A stretch of DNA of 64,000 nucleotides from Lepidostoma basale (GCA_022606425.2 JAHDVF020000511.1:62001-126000), one strand, 5' to 3'. Shown: positions 55,401-61,735, counted from the stretch's first letter. Notes: generated by a model from the sequence alone, not told the origin. A program made the numbers and translations.

Positions 55401-56727
55401 ACGCAGCCACGCCTTTCGTCAGCTTCACTCATGCACTCCCTAGGCCCGTCCATGCGGAACTTACATCTGTACATTTGCAACCAAGGGGGACCCAGACCAT
55501 ATTTAAGCTATGCTACTCTCCCTTGATGTCCCGCCGTACACACATAGCAATACAACAGCAAAAGAAAACTACAGAGCTGACTTAATCAAGCTCTGGGGTC
55601 CATGGGCTATCTATATATGTTCCGACATTCGCCTTACCGCTGAGGAAACCATGGAAAACCTAAGTCGGAAACATTTGCATTTGACAATCTATCATATACA
55701 GATTTATAATAATAATAATTATGCTAATTTGTACACATTCCTCCAAGATTTACACACATTCGTCTAAGAAATCTCATTTCTTCTGCATTTTTTTATGTCC
55801 ATCCTCCTTTTGCCAGTTCCATGCTTCACTTCCGCACAATTCTCAAATAAACCAAAACAATCTATGAAAATTGTGCAGGATTAAACTCACATCAACTGGA
55901 ACATGAGATATGTAACAAGAAAAAGCTTCTAAACAGAAAATACAAATATTTTTATATAACCATTATTATAAATAAAAAAAATCGTAATTTCAAATTAATA
56001 AATTTGATTTTGAAAATAAATACTTGAAACAAACGAGTGTTAAGCAGTCAACTTAAACGATTTATGCAGCCAAATATGTTTTATATATCTTTGTAACCAA
56101 AATGGAGAGTTCGCGATTCACTAACAGTTAAAATTTTGGCGGTAAACGTGAAATAAAATTCGAAGTTGAAAAAATATTGTAAAAACATACAGTACTATAA
56201 ATGTCATTTTTCTTTGCAATTCAAATAAATTTGGTATCAAAAGAGAAAAATTCTATTTAAATATAAATGAATCACGATTCGATTTTATCATATATATTGT
56301 GCAATAGCATCACAAAATTAAATTAATGTGTATCATTGTATTAAATTACAATGAATTTGTATTAAAAAAACATTGCTACAGAACAACGAAAATAAAACGT
56401 AAAAACAAAATAATTCGAATTCTTGAAGGACAATTGGAACAGATTTTGTATTTACATTTTCCAAAGAATGACAAAGTGACAGTTGAACGCAATGAATCAA
56501 ATCTTAAGTATATAATATTTAGTTTCACACACTCGATGACAAATTTTAATCAAGTAAAAACTGTTAAAATATAGTAATATACGGCTGATGGTGATCAATT
56601 TTCGTTTTGAATTCACATGTGACTTAAAACAACTTTATGTACCTGGTCTCCGAACGGAAGGGTCTGGGCTTAAAGTATGTTGTAAATATTGCGCTAAAGT
56701 ACGCAGGTTTTCGTCGGTGAGTTCCAT
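28339..56727 (-). CDS. CSE1L: Exportin-2 (CSE1L/CAS), complete gene, 19 coding exons
   Basis: Nuclear export receptor of the importin-beta superfamily; in the known family it returns importin-alpha to the cytoplasm as a complex with Ran-GTP. I assembled 19 coding exons: 56727-56643, 54970-54825, 53114-52922, 51095-50950, 49549-49349, 48871-48704, 48243-48114, 45080-44917, 43940-43751, 42652-42552, 41715-41535, 39872-39716, 38738-38647, 37723-37500, 37138-37041, 36106-35939, 34485-34317, 29607-29463, 28493-28339. All introns are GT-AG and phases match; the total is 2913 nt (970 aa plus TGA), against 971 aa for the human protein as I remember it. By family layout, the importin-beta N-terminal domain lies near residues 29-100, followed by the Cse1 HEAT-repeat region and the CAS/CSE C-terminal domain. 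No broken exon was found, so the gene looks functional despite introns full of transposons. Start chosen at MELTDENLRTL, as in homologues, although the frame stays open upstream to 56883. Confidence 0.96.
28550..29370 (+). mobile_element. RTE-like (GAA-tailed family) LINE fragment in CSE1L intron 18
   Basis: Longer relative of the 27632 copy: FKYLGIDLVGGADLRE, SKMRIYKACIRPIITYGVEA, LRDRVRNTRIREICEVED. Split by ~180 bp of repeat X (29033-29215); the 3' part resumes at about 29255. Confidence 0.7.
29033..29215 (+). repeat. Repeat family X fragment
   Basis: Matches 55360-55500 (gaggctgttatag, cactccctgggcc). Preceded by poly-T. Confidence 0.55.
29463..29607 (-). CDS. CSE1L: CSE1L coding exon 18
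   Basis: Residues 872-919, with MLELPSDESTLPEDHWVD and GYEAAYYQLA. Acceptor TTTCCAG, donor GTGAGT, phase 1. Confidence 0.95.
29640..29940. mobile_element. RTE-A fragments in opposite orientations
   Basis: A plus-strand 3' end (29660-29695, 'ccctttcggcgaaacggc') followed by a diverged minus-strand piece (29700-29940). Confidence 0.5.
29940..30450 (-). pseudogene. Tc1/mariner-like transposase remnant with DUF4817-type N-terminus
   Basis: Reverse strand encodes MVWSGQRRGFAVRTFLQNG and TQRAFQLHFNLGLRDTV, the N-terminal HTH typical of a broad insect transposase group, then jumps to a C-terminal tail; the catalytic middle is deleted. A C-terminal piece of a related element is at 48270-48600. Confidence 0.6.
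30525..34224 (+). mobile_element. RTE-A, near full-length copy, in CSE1L intron 17
   Basis: About 3.7 kb: ~680-bp 5' region (aligned with 38910-39480), endonuclease, RT, C-terminal block and (TTAG)n tail at 34204-34222. It lies antisense to CSE1L with its tail about 90 nt from the exon 17 donor. This is the reference copy for the fragments elsewhere. RTE-like placement rests on the APE-type endonuclease plus the C-terminal RRMCG...RWFGH...GRPRKTW layout and short-repeat tail; the exact clade is not certain. Confidence 0.85.
31206..34204 (+). pseudogene. RTE-A polyprotein (APE endonuclease + reverse transcriptase), broken
   Basis: Read in pieces: endonuclease start (CRIGTWNIRGGMEGKLNEM, 31290), LTRVFLLIGYAPGN (31530), IIAGDMNGWVG (31650), and DYVIVDSR; then RT with FDCIAIDFIKSGG, VIMPLYKGKG, motif A CAFVDLQKAYDYVN (D catalytic), motif B GVKQGCVMSPWLFN, and motif C YADDAVLLAD, which lies after a frameshift near 33360; then the C-terminal block ending YPFGETA at 34204. 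At least four frameshifts and a gap after the first endonuclease segment make it non-autonomous. Confidence 0.85.
34317..34485 (-). CDS. CSE1L: CSE1L coding exon 17
   Basis: Residues 815-871, with VLVPELQKVSGDGDKK and CTKLLCECP. Acceptor TATGTAG; donor GTAAAA; phase 0. The tail of a full-length RTE-A element ends about 90 nt downstream of this donor. Confidence 0.95.
34650..34990 (+). mobile_element. RTE-like LINE C-terminal fragment
   Basis: Split frames give TGVRPLGRPRQRLMDNVLAD and QDRGAWRKIIKEVKTLQELY. Another family in CSE1L intron 16. Confidence 0.6.
34993..35687 (+). mobile_element. hAT non-autonomous element, truncated copy
   Basis: Second copy of the 870-bp element at 40612-41481, opposite orientation, missing its left ~160 bp; right end reads ...ctcgtcactg. 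Shares the GFEAGLYHSEVCYY-like open stretch, which is probably not coding. Confidence 0.7.
35939..36106 (-). CDS. CSE1L: CSE1L coding exon 16
   Basis: Residues 759-814, with MFQRLSSSKTTKYLRG and IRYGAVTLVEMLESAQP. Acceptor CCTCAG, donor GTAAGA, phase 2. Confidence 0.95.
36180..36590 (+). mobile_element. RTE-like LINE C-terminal fragment
   Basis: Degenerate, ends with frames like WKRMEEAFVQEWTGIG and a GAGGAAGAAGAGG tail. RTE-A (minus) is inserted right after it. CSE1L intron 15. Confidence 0.6.
36593..36960 (-). mobile_element. RTE-A 3' fragment
   Basis: Tail 'aactgactaacc' then diverged 3' coding part. Confidence 0.7.
37041..37138 (-). CDS. CSE1L: CSE1L coding exon 15
   Basis: Residues 727-758, with GVFQKLIASKANDHEGFYL, nearly identical to vertebrate CSE1L as remembered. 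Donor GTAAGT, phase 2. Confidence 0.96.
37205..37350 (+). mobile_element. RTE-A short fragment with internal gap
   Basis: 'gttaaatgacgtaaatgga' then the last 90 bp of the element; the intervening ~150 bp are missing. CSE1L intron 14. Confidence 0.6.
37500..37723 (-). CDS. CSE1L: CSE1L coding exon 14
   Basis: Residues 652-726, with EFMPYVFQMLSLLLE and LWERPANVRPLVRLL. A 23-bp minisatellite begins within about 30 nt upstream of its acceptor. Donor GTGAGC, phase 0. Confidence 0.94.
37750..38140. repeat. 23-bp minisatellite, ~16-17 units, at CSE1L exon 14 acceptor
   Basis: Units atgggtaaatggattaatgg + gtg or the 'ac' variant. On the transcribed (minus) strand the unit is pyrimidine-rich with ATTAAT. 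Two degraded units continue to ~38245. Confidence 0.95.
38337..38540. mobile_element. MITE with ~65-bp inverted ends (GGGTGTYCCAGAAGT)
   Basis: Ends CAGGGTGTTCCAGAAGTC and complement of 'cgacttctgggacaccc'; preceded by TA, right flank degenerate. Shorter relative at 60624-60728. CSE1L intron 13. A pogo-like scrap (38545-38585) abuts it. Confidence 0.75.
38647..38738 (-). CDS. CSE1L: CSE1L coding exon 13
   Basis: Residues 621-651, with CKPNPRAVDSFEDALFP. Acceptor TTTGCAG, donor GTGAGC, phase 1. Confidence 0.94.
38910..39630 (+). mobile_element. RTE-A deletion derivative, copy 1 (5' region fused to 3' end)
   Basis: 5' region aligned to 30525-31300 runs to 'ggagtgccacatc' (39536-39548) and passes directly into the last ~75 bp ('agtgtgacagtcc') with TTAG tail. 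About 2.85 kb of coding sequence is absent. CSE1L intron 12. Confidence 0.85.
39640..40611. other. Intronic/AT-rich, contains CSE1L exon 12 only
   Basis: Apart from exon 12 (39716-39872) there is AT-rich sequence without recognised repeats. Confidence 0.3.
39716..39872 (-). CDS. CSE1L: CSE1L coding exon 12
   Basis: Residues 569-620, with AAVTKNPSKPHFNHFLFE, an unmistakable CSE1L block. Acceptor TTAACAG, donor GTAAGT, phase 2. Confidence 0.96.
40612..41481 (-). mobile_element. hAT non-autonomous element, 870 bp, complete
   Basis: Perfect 8-bp duplication attcaatg (40604-40611 and 41482-41489). Ends CAGTGGCGTGCTTGG and CAGTGGCGGTACTTCC (inverted). No transposase. CSE1L intron 11, its right end 53 nt from exon 11. 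Confidence 0.85.
41535..41715 (-). CDS. CSE1L: CSE1L coding exon 11
   Basis: Residues 509-568, with SYACSCLEKLLHLLGRG and ending in ENDYAMK. Less conserved than its neighbours but in phase on both sides (phase 1 donor GTGAGC). Confidence 0.92.
41945..42500 (+). mobile_element. Jockey-B LINE 3' end, intact C-terminal frame
   Basis: Open 138-codon frame from LERVQKKILRYLYMREYGSY to TLESMLSS, then a short 3' UTR ending 'aataaactgatttgatttga', a (TTTGA)n tail. 5'-truncated; antisense in CSE1L intron 10. Best reference for Jockey-B. Confidence 0.82.
42552..42652 (-). CDS. CSE1L: CSE1L coding exon 10
   Basis: Residues 475-508, with PVLKADAIKYLLTFR and LLTTIPLL. Acceptor is TTGTAG with a weak pyrimidine tract; donor GTAATG; phase 0. 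Confidence 0.92.
42793..43702. mobile_element. TTAA-flanked MITE, 910 bp, perfect 17-bp ends
   Basis: TTAA at 42789-42792 and 43703-43706; ends GGGGGTATTCTGGTCTA and its exact complement. Makes up 83% of CSE1L intron 9. Confidence 0.85.
43751..43940 (-). CDS. CSE1L: CSE1L coding exon 9
   Basis: Residues 412-474, with KDAALFLVTSL and HVIPDLNTP. Acceptor TTTCCAG, donor GTAAGA, phase 1. Confidence 0.94.
44060..44410 (-). mobile_element. RTE-like LINE C-terminal fragment
   Basis: Reverse strand reads KIDAFEMWCWRRMLRIPWTA and IRTNQSIINQLGIRARLADV; broken afterwards. CSE1L intron 8. Confidence 0.68.
44500..44825. mobile_element. Probable hAT MITE
   Basis: 'aggtttccaatctttcctgg' at the left and 'cactttgagaacctaagg' at the right resemble inverted hAT ends; no clean duplication found. 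Confidence 0.35.
44917..45080 (-). CDS. CSE1L: CSE1L coding exon 8
   Basis: Residues 357-411, with EEYMRRDLEGSDVETRRRA, the most conserved block of the family. Acceptor TTGACAG after a T/C tract; piggyBac ends 29 nt upstream of this acceptor. Confidence 0.96.
45114..48023 (+). mobile_element. piggyBac transposon, 2.9 kb, filling CSE1L intron 7
   Basis: TTAA at 45110-45113 and 48024-48027; terminal inverted repeats CCTGTCCGGTGGT and CCTGTCCAGTAGT. Left subterminal region has a tandem 'tatggccgtacctg.acg'. Intron 7 is 3033 nt, so only ~119 nt is original intron. Confidence 0.93.
45888..47567 (+). pseudogene. piggyBac transposase, two frame breaks
   Basis: N-terminus is acidic (ESEDEDLYENIDDL; DSSSSESDISDEEE) and in one frame to about 46190. 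The catalytic core follows in another frame to 47241: D in CIDESLLLWKGR, D in IFLDNWYTSPALFD, D in HMGAVDKVDR, the three aspartates of the family. The first frame then resumes (47229-47567) with the C-terminal Cys-rich zinc-binding domain (CHVCAHTAV, CTDCNVALC). The breaks near 46190 and 47230 each look like small deletions. Otherwise about full length. Confidence 0.9.
48114..48243 (-). CDS. CSE1L: CSE1L coding exon 7
   Basis: Residues 314-356, with RNLFEDPSTLSSICEKVV. Acceptor TTGCAG, donor GTGGGT, phase 1. The donor lies 86 nt from the piggyBac insertion that fills the next intron. Confidence 0.95.
48270..48600 (+). pseudogene. Tc1/mariner-like transposase C-terminal remnant
   Basis: Reads LTPLDFRPQQILFLWGFLKS then QVNANKPQTTAAHKANI and a broken tail. 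The third catalytic aspartate region (LTPLDF..FLWG) is recognisable. CSE1L intron 6. Confidence 0.65.
48704..48871 (-). CDS. CSE1L: CSE1L coding exon 6
   Basis: Residues 258-313, with CAALYALKYGEEF. Slightly shorter acidic stretch at its start than I recall for vertebrate homologues. Donor GTAAGC, phase 0. Confidence 0.94.
48945..49066 (+). mobile_element. RTE-like (GAA-family 2) scrap
   Basis: Matches the 51180-51600 family ('gtgctaaggggagaaaaatac', then 'ctgtactggctgcggaacat'). Ends abruptly at a TTAA-type MITE. Confidence 0.55.
49067..49316. mobile_element. MITE fragment with TTAA end
   Basis: Inverted 'agccagtcgcactatat' / 'atatgtagccagccgcattat' ends; TTAA at 49313. Related sequence begins at 63863. 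CSE1L intron 5. Confidence 0.5.
49349..49549 (-). CDS. CSE1L: CSE1L coding exon 5
   Basis: Residues 191-257, with LNYQDLPEFFEDNM. Acceptor TTGCAG, donor GTGAGG, phase 0. Confidence 0.95.
49676..50252. mobile_element. Inverted pair of RTE-A fragments
   Basis: Plus-strand piece 49676-49770 meets minus-strand piece 49776-50252 head to head; about 90 bp is complementary between them. CSE1L intron 4. Confidence 0.75.
50390..50722 (+). mobile_element. RTE-like family 3 C-terminal fragment
   Basis: Reads RRKWQWIGHTLRRNPACIAQ, GKRGRPRATWRRTLQDEVKA; tail 'ggacaaaaagaagaagatgg'. Other copies at 53790-54045 and 61780-62118. Confidence 0.75.
50735..50890 (-). repeat. Possible tRNA-like SINE fragment
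   Basis: Minus strand has a B-box-like GGTTCAATCC (50865-50856); no A box found. Contains the repeat shared with 3201-3231. Confidence 0.35.
50950..51095 (-). CDS. CSE1L: CSE1L coding exon 4
   Basis: Residues 142-190, with INGVLQTAHSLFKRY and LWTEIKFVLD. Acceptor CTAACAG, donor GTAAGC, phase 0. Confidence 0.95.
51180..51600 (-). mobile_element. RTE-like (GAA-family 2) C-terminal fragment
   Basis: Open reverse frame with ANRELLSSVKIRKVLYLSHV, GVGRKQLSWLRNIKEWTGI, LFQVAQDRDASAVVILNIGG, then (GAA)n. Same family as 60066-60469. CSE1L intron 3. Confidence 0.75.
52276..52425 (-). mobile_element. RTE-A deletion derivative, copy 2
   Basis: Reverse strand: 5'-region end ('ggttcgcaacccatcacacc') joined to the last ~75 bp of RTE-A and TTAG tail, with the same junction as 38910-39630. 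Truncated at its 5' side. Confidence 0.85.
52464..52646 (+). pseudogene. Solo piggyBac C-terminal Cys-rich domain, 60 codons, open
   Basis: Contains CTVCSNRK, SCETCSRKPGF and ends KYHTM with a stop, the C-terminal zinc-binding domain that in characterised piggyBac transposases binds transposon ends. It has an ATG and no internal stop, so a short peptide is possible, though a simple deletion remnant is likelier. Confidence 0.7.
52922..53114 (-). CDS. CSE1L: CSE1L coding exon 3
   Basis: Residues 78-141; contains IGSHDFPDKWPGLI, the signature stretch of the second HEAT region. Markedly GC-richer than its introns. Donor GTGAGT, phase 1. Confidence 0.95.
53190..53706. mobile_element. Mosaic of LINE scraps and repeat X
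   Basis: Order: RTE-like (27632 family) scrap 53198-53256 plus; GAA-family 2 scrap 53258-53345 minus; RTE-A scrap 53346-53400 plus; repeat X 53500-53600; RTE-A 3' end 53648-53706 plus. CSE1L intron 2. Confidence 0.6.
53790..54045 (+). mobile_element. RTE-like family 3 fragment
   Basis: Diverged copy of 50390-50722 with a premature break; preceded by a scrap of Jockey-B tail (53745-53785). Confidence 0.65.
54068..54540 (-). mobile_element. RTE-A 3' fragment, open frame
   Basis: 108-codon reverse frame MNVVRMSVMNKIRKGSLRWF to YPSGEMA, with TTAG tail at 54070-54085. Closest to the copy at 6590-7133. Confidence 0.85.
54825..54970 (-). CDS. CSE1L: CSE1L coding exon 2
   Basis: Residues 29-77, in the importin-beta N-terminal domain: AEKFLEGVEGNQNY and FKNFVKRNW are readily recognised. 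Acceptor TTTTTAG, donor GTGAGT, ends phase 0. Confidence 0.95.
55335..55670 (+). repeat. Repeat family X, fullest forward copy
   Basis: Begins after poly-T with 'ggtcgagccatagagggctc' and ends near 'accatggaaaaccta'. Same order as reversed in 4216-4660. CSE1L intron 1. Confidence 0.6.
55690..55840 (-). mobile_element. RTE-A scrap, interrupted
   Basis: 'atcatatacagattt' then a short (AAT)n-type insertion, then 'cattcgtctaagaaatctca' to 'ccagttccatgcttcacttcc'. Confidence 0.6.
56643..56727 (-). CDS. CSE1L: CSE1L coding exon 1
   Basis: Residues 1-28, beginning MELTDENLRTL and ending at a phase-1 donor. The context around the ATG (AACATGG) is acceptable for initiation. Upstream in-frame codons lack the family pattern and are probably 5' UTR. 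Confidence 0.93.
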
Positions 56728-57380
56728 GTTACTCAAATGCCTAAATTGTCGCGAATAAACCAAATCTGACGAAAATATCGAAATAAAAAACTGAACTGGC
56801 AGCCGGCAAACGAACCAACGACTTTTCGAGACTTCTTCTTTCTCTTTCGGGTAAACGTGTTGCGCGGGTATTTCGAAAATCAAGTACTTACTTGTTTGAA
56901 TTTAAAATGGGGTAGGTTAAAAGAATCAAAACAGAAAATGTTCCTAGAGATTTACTTTTTTAATAATTATTTTATGGGTTACAAAATATTTAATAACATA
57001 ATAAAATAAATCTAAAAAAAGTGTACATAGGAGTTGACCCGTCCCTCGTTAACATCAATGGAGGAGCAGTGGCCTCTGATCATAACATCGACTATTTTAA
57101 TCATGCCCCCTTTTTTGCCAATAAAAATTGCTTTGGAAACTTAAATATTATTTTAAATTCAGTAAATGCGATCTAAGCTACCCCTTATAACTCTATAAAT
57201 TATGTCAAAGAAAATCAGAATGTTTGACATGAACGAGAACAATAAAACTAATTACTGGGATGAATAGAAAATATCAAAATTCAAAAACTTTGGGAGATTC
57301 TCCATCGTTTGCTGGAGAGGGTGGATGTCATCGAAGAGCAACTCTCATTTTTTTTAAATTGTCCCGTTAAAAGGAAATGT
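56728..57380. other. CSE1L 5' leader and presumed promoter region
   Basis: No repeat recognised until about 57385. No clear TATA box or CpG-rich island. Confidence 0.35.
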
Positions 57381-57384
57381 TGAA

Positions 57385-57530
57385 AATGTTTGGAGGAACA
57401 CTTTGGACCATACAGAGCCTGTAATCCCCATTGACCTACCACTAAATTACCTTTCCAACAATGTTCCTATAAAACAAAAGAGAATGTCAACAGAGCCAAA
57501 CCTCTGTATACCAGAAAATCAAAGACATTG
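57385..57530 (+). mobile_element. Jockey-A 3' UTR fragment
   Basis: 'ccaacaatgttcct' and 'cctctgtataccagaaaatc' match the complement of 6240-6390. Confidence 0.55.
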
Positions 57531-57714
57531 AGAAGAATCATTGTTGCAAAAAAGCATTTTAACCAATTTACTTACTGCAAATTTTTCATTATATTGATGT
57601 AGGCAGCCTGATTCAGGTGCCGATTAAGAAACTTAGCTTGCTATTGACACAACGAAGAAGATAATTATTTGAAAATGCAAATTTAGAATTTAAACCCTAC
57701 TTAGATCATATTTT

Positions 57715-57830
57715 TCTGGTGCTGGGTCAAGTCTCCCCAACATTGGCGATCACTGCAGTGAAAGTATCTCTGTCCTGCAGTACTTGGCACAGGATCTCAA
57801 CTGTGCTCATTCCTGGCTAATCCCTTATAT
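57715..57830 (-). mobile_element. RTE-like GAA-family 2 scrap
   Basis: 'ccaacattggcgatcactgc' and 'tatctctgtcctgcag' match the complement of 60380-60450. Confidence 0.5.
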
Positions 57831-58009
57831 TCCATCTATAGTCTTAACTTAGACATTACTAAAATGAAAATAAACCGAACGGAACATAATACTGAATTAT
57901 TATTAATCCAAATTCTATTAAATGGTAGCCTTCATCATTGGCAGAATGATACAAACTCATTTTATTATGTATTTTTGTTGTTAATTTCATATGAATTAAT
58001 ATCTCAATG

Positions 58010-58365
58010 ATGAAGATATACCATACACACATTTCTTTTGGGAATGTTGGGGTCCAATATTTTACAGCTTCGAAGAGACAGATTTCTTATAACCCATTAT
58101 GATTAATCAGGTGATATTATTAGAACTAAACCGTGTTAGAGGGTGTGGTTTTTTTTTGTTCCCGACAGAATGCTCCGACTGCGCTAGCAAGATTGTTCTT
58201 TCTGCCAGCCGCAACTTGCTACTCATGATGCCGGTGGGAAGAGCAATCAGTCTGCTGAACATGATTACCCTGGAGATTGACGTCTTTCATATTAATGAAA
58301 GTACATTCAAAAGACAAATACTTGACAAATTGACTTTAGAGAGTTTATCATAAGTTCTTCCTAGA
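58010..58365 (+). mobile_element. Jockey-B LINE 3' fragment
   Basis: Diverged copy of 42010-42371 (PVGRAISLLNMITLEIDVFH); frame broken in the first half. Confidence 0.72.
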
Positions 58366-58770
58366 ATTCCGCGGCACACCAAAACCAAAAATTCGGTCTA
58401 GACGTAGGTGTCAATCAGTTCAGGAGATGTTTTTTTAGCTCATCGGCGACTTCCGTAGAAATCAGCAGCGACGTTTTTTTTTTGCTCCTCCCGAAAGATC
58501 GAAGAACCAAATTTTCGCGAATTCTACTGGCCGAAAGTCGCTGTTAAGTTAAAAAATTGAGGTTGCCAGCAACTTCCGGCCAGTAGAAATCTGCGACTGA
58601 TTTTTCACGAATGACCTAAAATAAACTTAAAAAAAAAGTCACCAATGTCTCCTGAGCTGATTTATGAATGAGTCGACTCCTTCGCAATTCACGAGTTCTG
58701 ACTATAACTGAATATTTTTTTTCATTATACATTTGGCCGCGGCACACCTGCTGCGGAGCACTGTACTAAA
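58366..58770. mobile_element. hAT-like ends around an inverted repeat
   Basis: 'ccgcggcacacc' at 58368 and 58738; inner 'tcagttcaggagatg' pairs roughly with 'tctcctgagctga'. Contains 'ttccggccagtagaa', also at 20740. Boundaries uncertain. Confidence 0.4.
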
Positions 58771-59820
58771 TGACTTACATTGAGTTTGACATTTCAAAAT
58801 AGTTTGTTAAATACATTACACTTAGACTAAAATTTGAGCATGCTCAAACACAGAATTCAACATCAGCGCCATCTATGGTAAACAAACGTAACTATGTATT
58901 ATTGTCAAAAGGTCAATTATTCATGAACTTTCCAGAAGGCTTTAACGGTCACCTACTAAGTTCAATTACACGTGAATCTAAACCATCCAGGGACCCACTC
59001 AAACCACACAAAAAATTTCATCAAAATGGGTTCAGCCGTTTAGGAGTATAATAAAATAAAATAAAAACAAAAGCATAAAATACACATTAACTTTATTATA
59101 AATATATTTTCTGAAGATCAGGTACAATGTTCATATCCTAATATAATGTAAATATAAAATAAATCTGTTTCAATAAAATTTTAATATAAATTTAAGATTA
59201 AACAAACACAAAGGTAGGATGTCGTTCTTCGTTCAATGTTAGTATTACAATTTTATTTTAATAAAAATTAAAAATACAAGCAAATAAAATTTAGGCAGGT
59301 CCTTCTGACGCCCCAATACAATAATTACATCAAAATAATTGCAGTGTTTAAAATCCGAAAGTAGACCATAGACAACTAGATAAGGCACAGTAATAAAATC
59401 AGATTATTACTCATTAGAAAGAACTTGGTTCCATTATAAAATTTAAAAATAGAGTTTTTCAAAATTCACCAAACTCATAATCCGATTTATAAAATGACAT
59501 CTTTTGATGAATTTTGAAATGATACAAAAGTCAAATAAATCATTTATTGCTGATAAATGGAATAATTTTATAAACATTTTAACATGTTTAACTTAATAAT
59601 GAAGTAATTGAAATTAAATCAAATTTCAAATAAATATAATCTTTTAACGTTGTTTTATATATTTAATGAAAAAAAACTTTTTTATTTTAAATACATATTT
59701 AGTTAAATTCTACTTAAGTTTATGCCCCCAACCGGTTTAGGCAGTATGCCGAAATAGCGTGTTAAACAAAAGTACTCGTATGATAATTTCCAAGCACTCC
59801 TAAGTTGATTTTGAATTACA
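58771..59820. other. No gene seen
   Basis: Very AT-rich; no convincing ORF or recognised repeat. Confidence 0.3.
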
Positions 59821-59823
59821 AAA

Positions 59824-60518
59824 ACTAACTAACTAACCATCACGCCATCTCTCCGAAGGGGTAGGCATAAAGAATGGACTGCCACACTTTTCTTGCTTCA
59901 ACATTCATACATCGTGTCGTGCACGCATGTCGATTTCTCTGAATCTTCACGTGGCCGACATTCAATATTTGATTTACGTTATCGTGCCACGTTTTCCTCG
60001 GTCTTCCTCAATTTCTAGTTCCATTTACTTTGTTAATATATATTATTTTTTACCATTCATTCTTTTTTTCGTGAAACATGGACCTTGAAAGTTAACTCAA
60101 TGAACTCTGGAAGCATTTGAAATGTGGCTCCATCGCCGAATGCTCAGAGTTCCCTGGACAGACATGGTTACCAATACCGAAGTCCTGAGGCGAGCTAGAG
60201 TTGACAGGGAACTGTTATCAACTATCAAAGTTCAAAAGATCATATATATTGCGTGGGGAAAAGTACCACCTTCTCCAACTGATATTGGAGGGGAAAATTG
60301 AGGGACCCCGAGGGCCCGGAAAGAGACAAATGTCCTGGCTGCGAAACGTGAGGGAGTGGACCGGCATCCCAAGTGTGGAGGAGCTGTTCCGAGCGGCGCA
60401 GGACAGGGACAGGTTCGCCGAGGTGATCGCCAACATTGGGGGGACCCGACAGGGCACTTGAAGAAGAAGATTCATTCTTTCCATATGTCCAAACCATCTT
60501 AATGTCACACCATTATCA
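59824..60518 (-). mobile_element. RTE-A 3' fragment split by another LINE
   Basis: TTAG tail at 59824-59838; the copy is continuous from 60065 to 60481 once the insert and one duplication are removed. Confidence 0.85.
60066..60469 (+). mobile_element. RTE-like GAA-family 2, nested insertion with 11-bp duplication
   Basis: attcattcttt at 60055-60065 and 60470-60480. Encodes GPGKRQMSWLRNVREWTGI, LFRAAQDRDRFAEVIANIGG and a stop, then gaagaagaag directly against the duplication. Confidence 0.88.
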
Positions 60519-60623
60519 TTTCATATATAAACCAAACAAACATTGATGCAGATATCAGAAGATAGCAGCGGGCTGCTGAAACTGGTCGAAGCGATATACC
60601 TAATTGGAATTTAACTAAATATA

Positions 60624-60728
60624 CAGGTTGTCCCGGAAGTCGTCGTCAAGCCGGAAACGGATACTAGTTATGAGAAAAATGTAAAATTATCACTCGTTTT
60701 CGGCTTGCCGTCGACTTCTGGGACACCC
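60624..60728. mobile_element. Short MITE related to 38337-38540
   Basis: 105 bp, TA on both sides, ends CAGGTTGTCCCGGAAGTCG and complement of 'cgacttctgggacaccc'. Confidence 0.7.
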
Positions 60729-60729
60729 T

Positions 60730-61380
60730 ATTATTAAAAAATATATATATTTTATTTTTATTTTCATTATTTACAATGAACTTCTACCATGAAATTTCAA
60801 ATAACTTCATTAATTTTTTTATATATTTGGTTTATTTCTACGGTCGATAGATTTATTCAAAACTGTAATTAAATGATTTTGATAAAAACTGAAATTATCA
60901 ACAAAGAAAATTTTAATAACAAATATAATATACAAGAAATCATATTTTCGATAAGGAATGAAAAATCTATATATAAATAATAATTTAAAAAATCAATATT
61001 GATCAGCTAAATGATAATTTTGAATGACATTTCGATATATTTATATACAATATACAATTTTATAAAGTGCAAATCCGATTAGATAATATGTATATTTCAA
61101 ATCCTTTATAAAATTAAAAAATAATAACACATTAGAATTTCTTAAGAACCAACATCCATTTGACGAATTCACAAAACATTCTGATGAAATAACAATAATA
61201 TAATCGAGACTCGGAAAAACACAATAATCCAAGTGGAAAAAAACATTTTGATATGATTAATTTTGAAACAAAAAATAATTACCCGCTAATTTTTCAACAA
61301 TGGTTTAAGCCGAAGCTTTAAATTAATAAATCTATAGTTTAATTTCTTAAAATATGAAGATGTTGTGCAAACTCCTCGAT
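60730..61380. other. No gene seen
   Basis: AT-rich without recognised repeat. Confidence 0.3.
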
Positions 61381-61383
61381 GTT

Positions 61384-61520
61384 TCATCTTAAATATAAAT
61401 TATCATACATCAAATTAACTGTGTTCTCAAAAGGTCTCAGACTTCTAAACGATACATTTAACAATTGATACTCGCAATATTCAGGAAATTCTTTTTTTAA
61501 ATAATTTCTCAACACTACAA
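61384..61520 (-). other. Open stretch, possible terminal exon or relic
   Basis: Reverse frame reads LKKEFPEYCEYQLLNVSF and ends NLYLR stop, after a possible TTGTAG acceptor. Composition looks protein-like but I recognise no family, and a LINE repeat abuts it. Confidence 0.2.
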
Positions 61521-61525
61521 TTACA

Positions 61526-61735
61526 TCCCGGTGTTGGACTTGGCCTCTTCCACTACAGTCCTTCACTGGCTTCTGTCCCTGGCCATCTCTCTCCATTCCT
61601 ATTTCTCAATAACGGAACTTAAACCCATAAACCTTTGCTAGCCGGGTGTCTGGTAATTTAATCCAATTAAGCTGCGCAGGATGGAAGAATGGAAATGACA
61701 TGTTTTTCCGTGCTAAGGCATTATCAGAAAACTCC
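61526..61735 (-). repeat. Long direct repeat, left copy
   Basis: About 210 bp matching 62126-62335 at roughly 93% by eye. Reverse strand reads DGQGQKPV.DCSGRGQVQHR, resembling a LINE C-terminus. Confidence 0.75.

Noticed and set aside
56326..56574. 82-codon Lys/Asn-rich ORF in CSE1L intron 1
   Set aside because: Composition typical of random AT-rich DNA; no motif or relative in the window.
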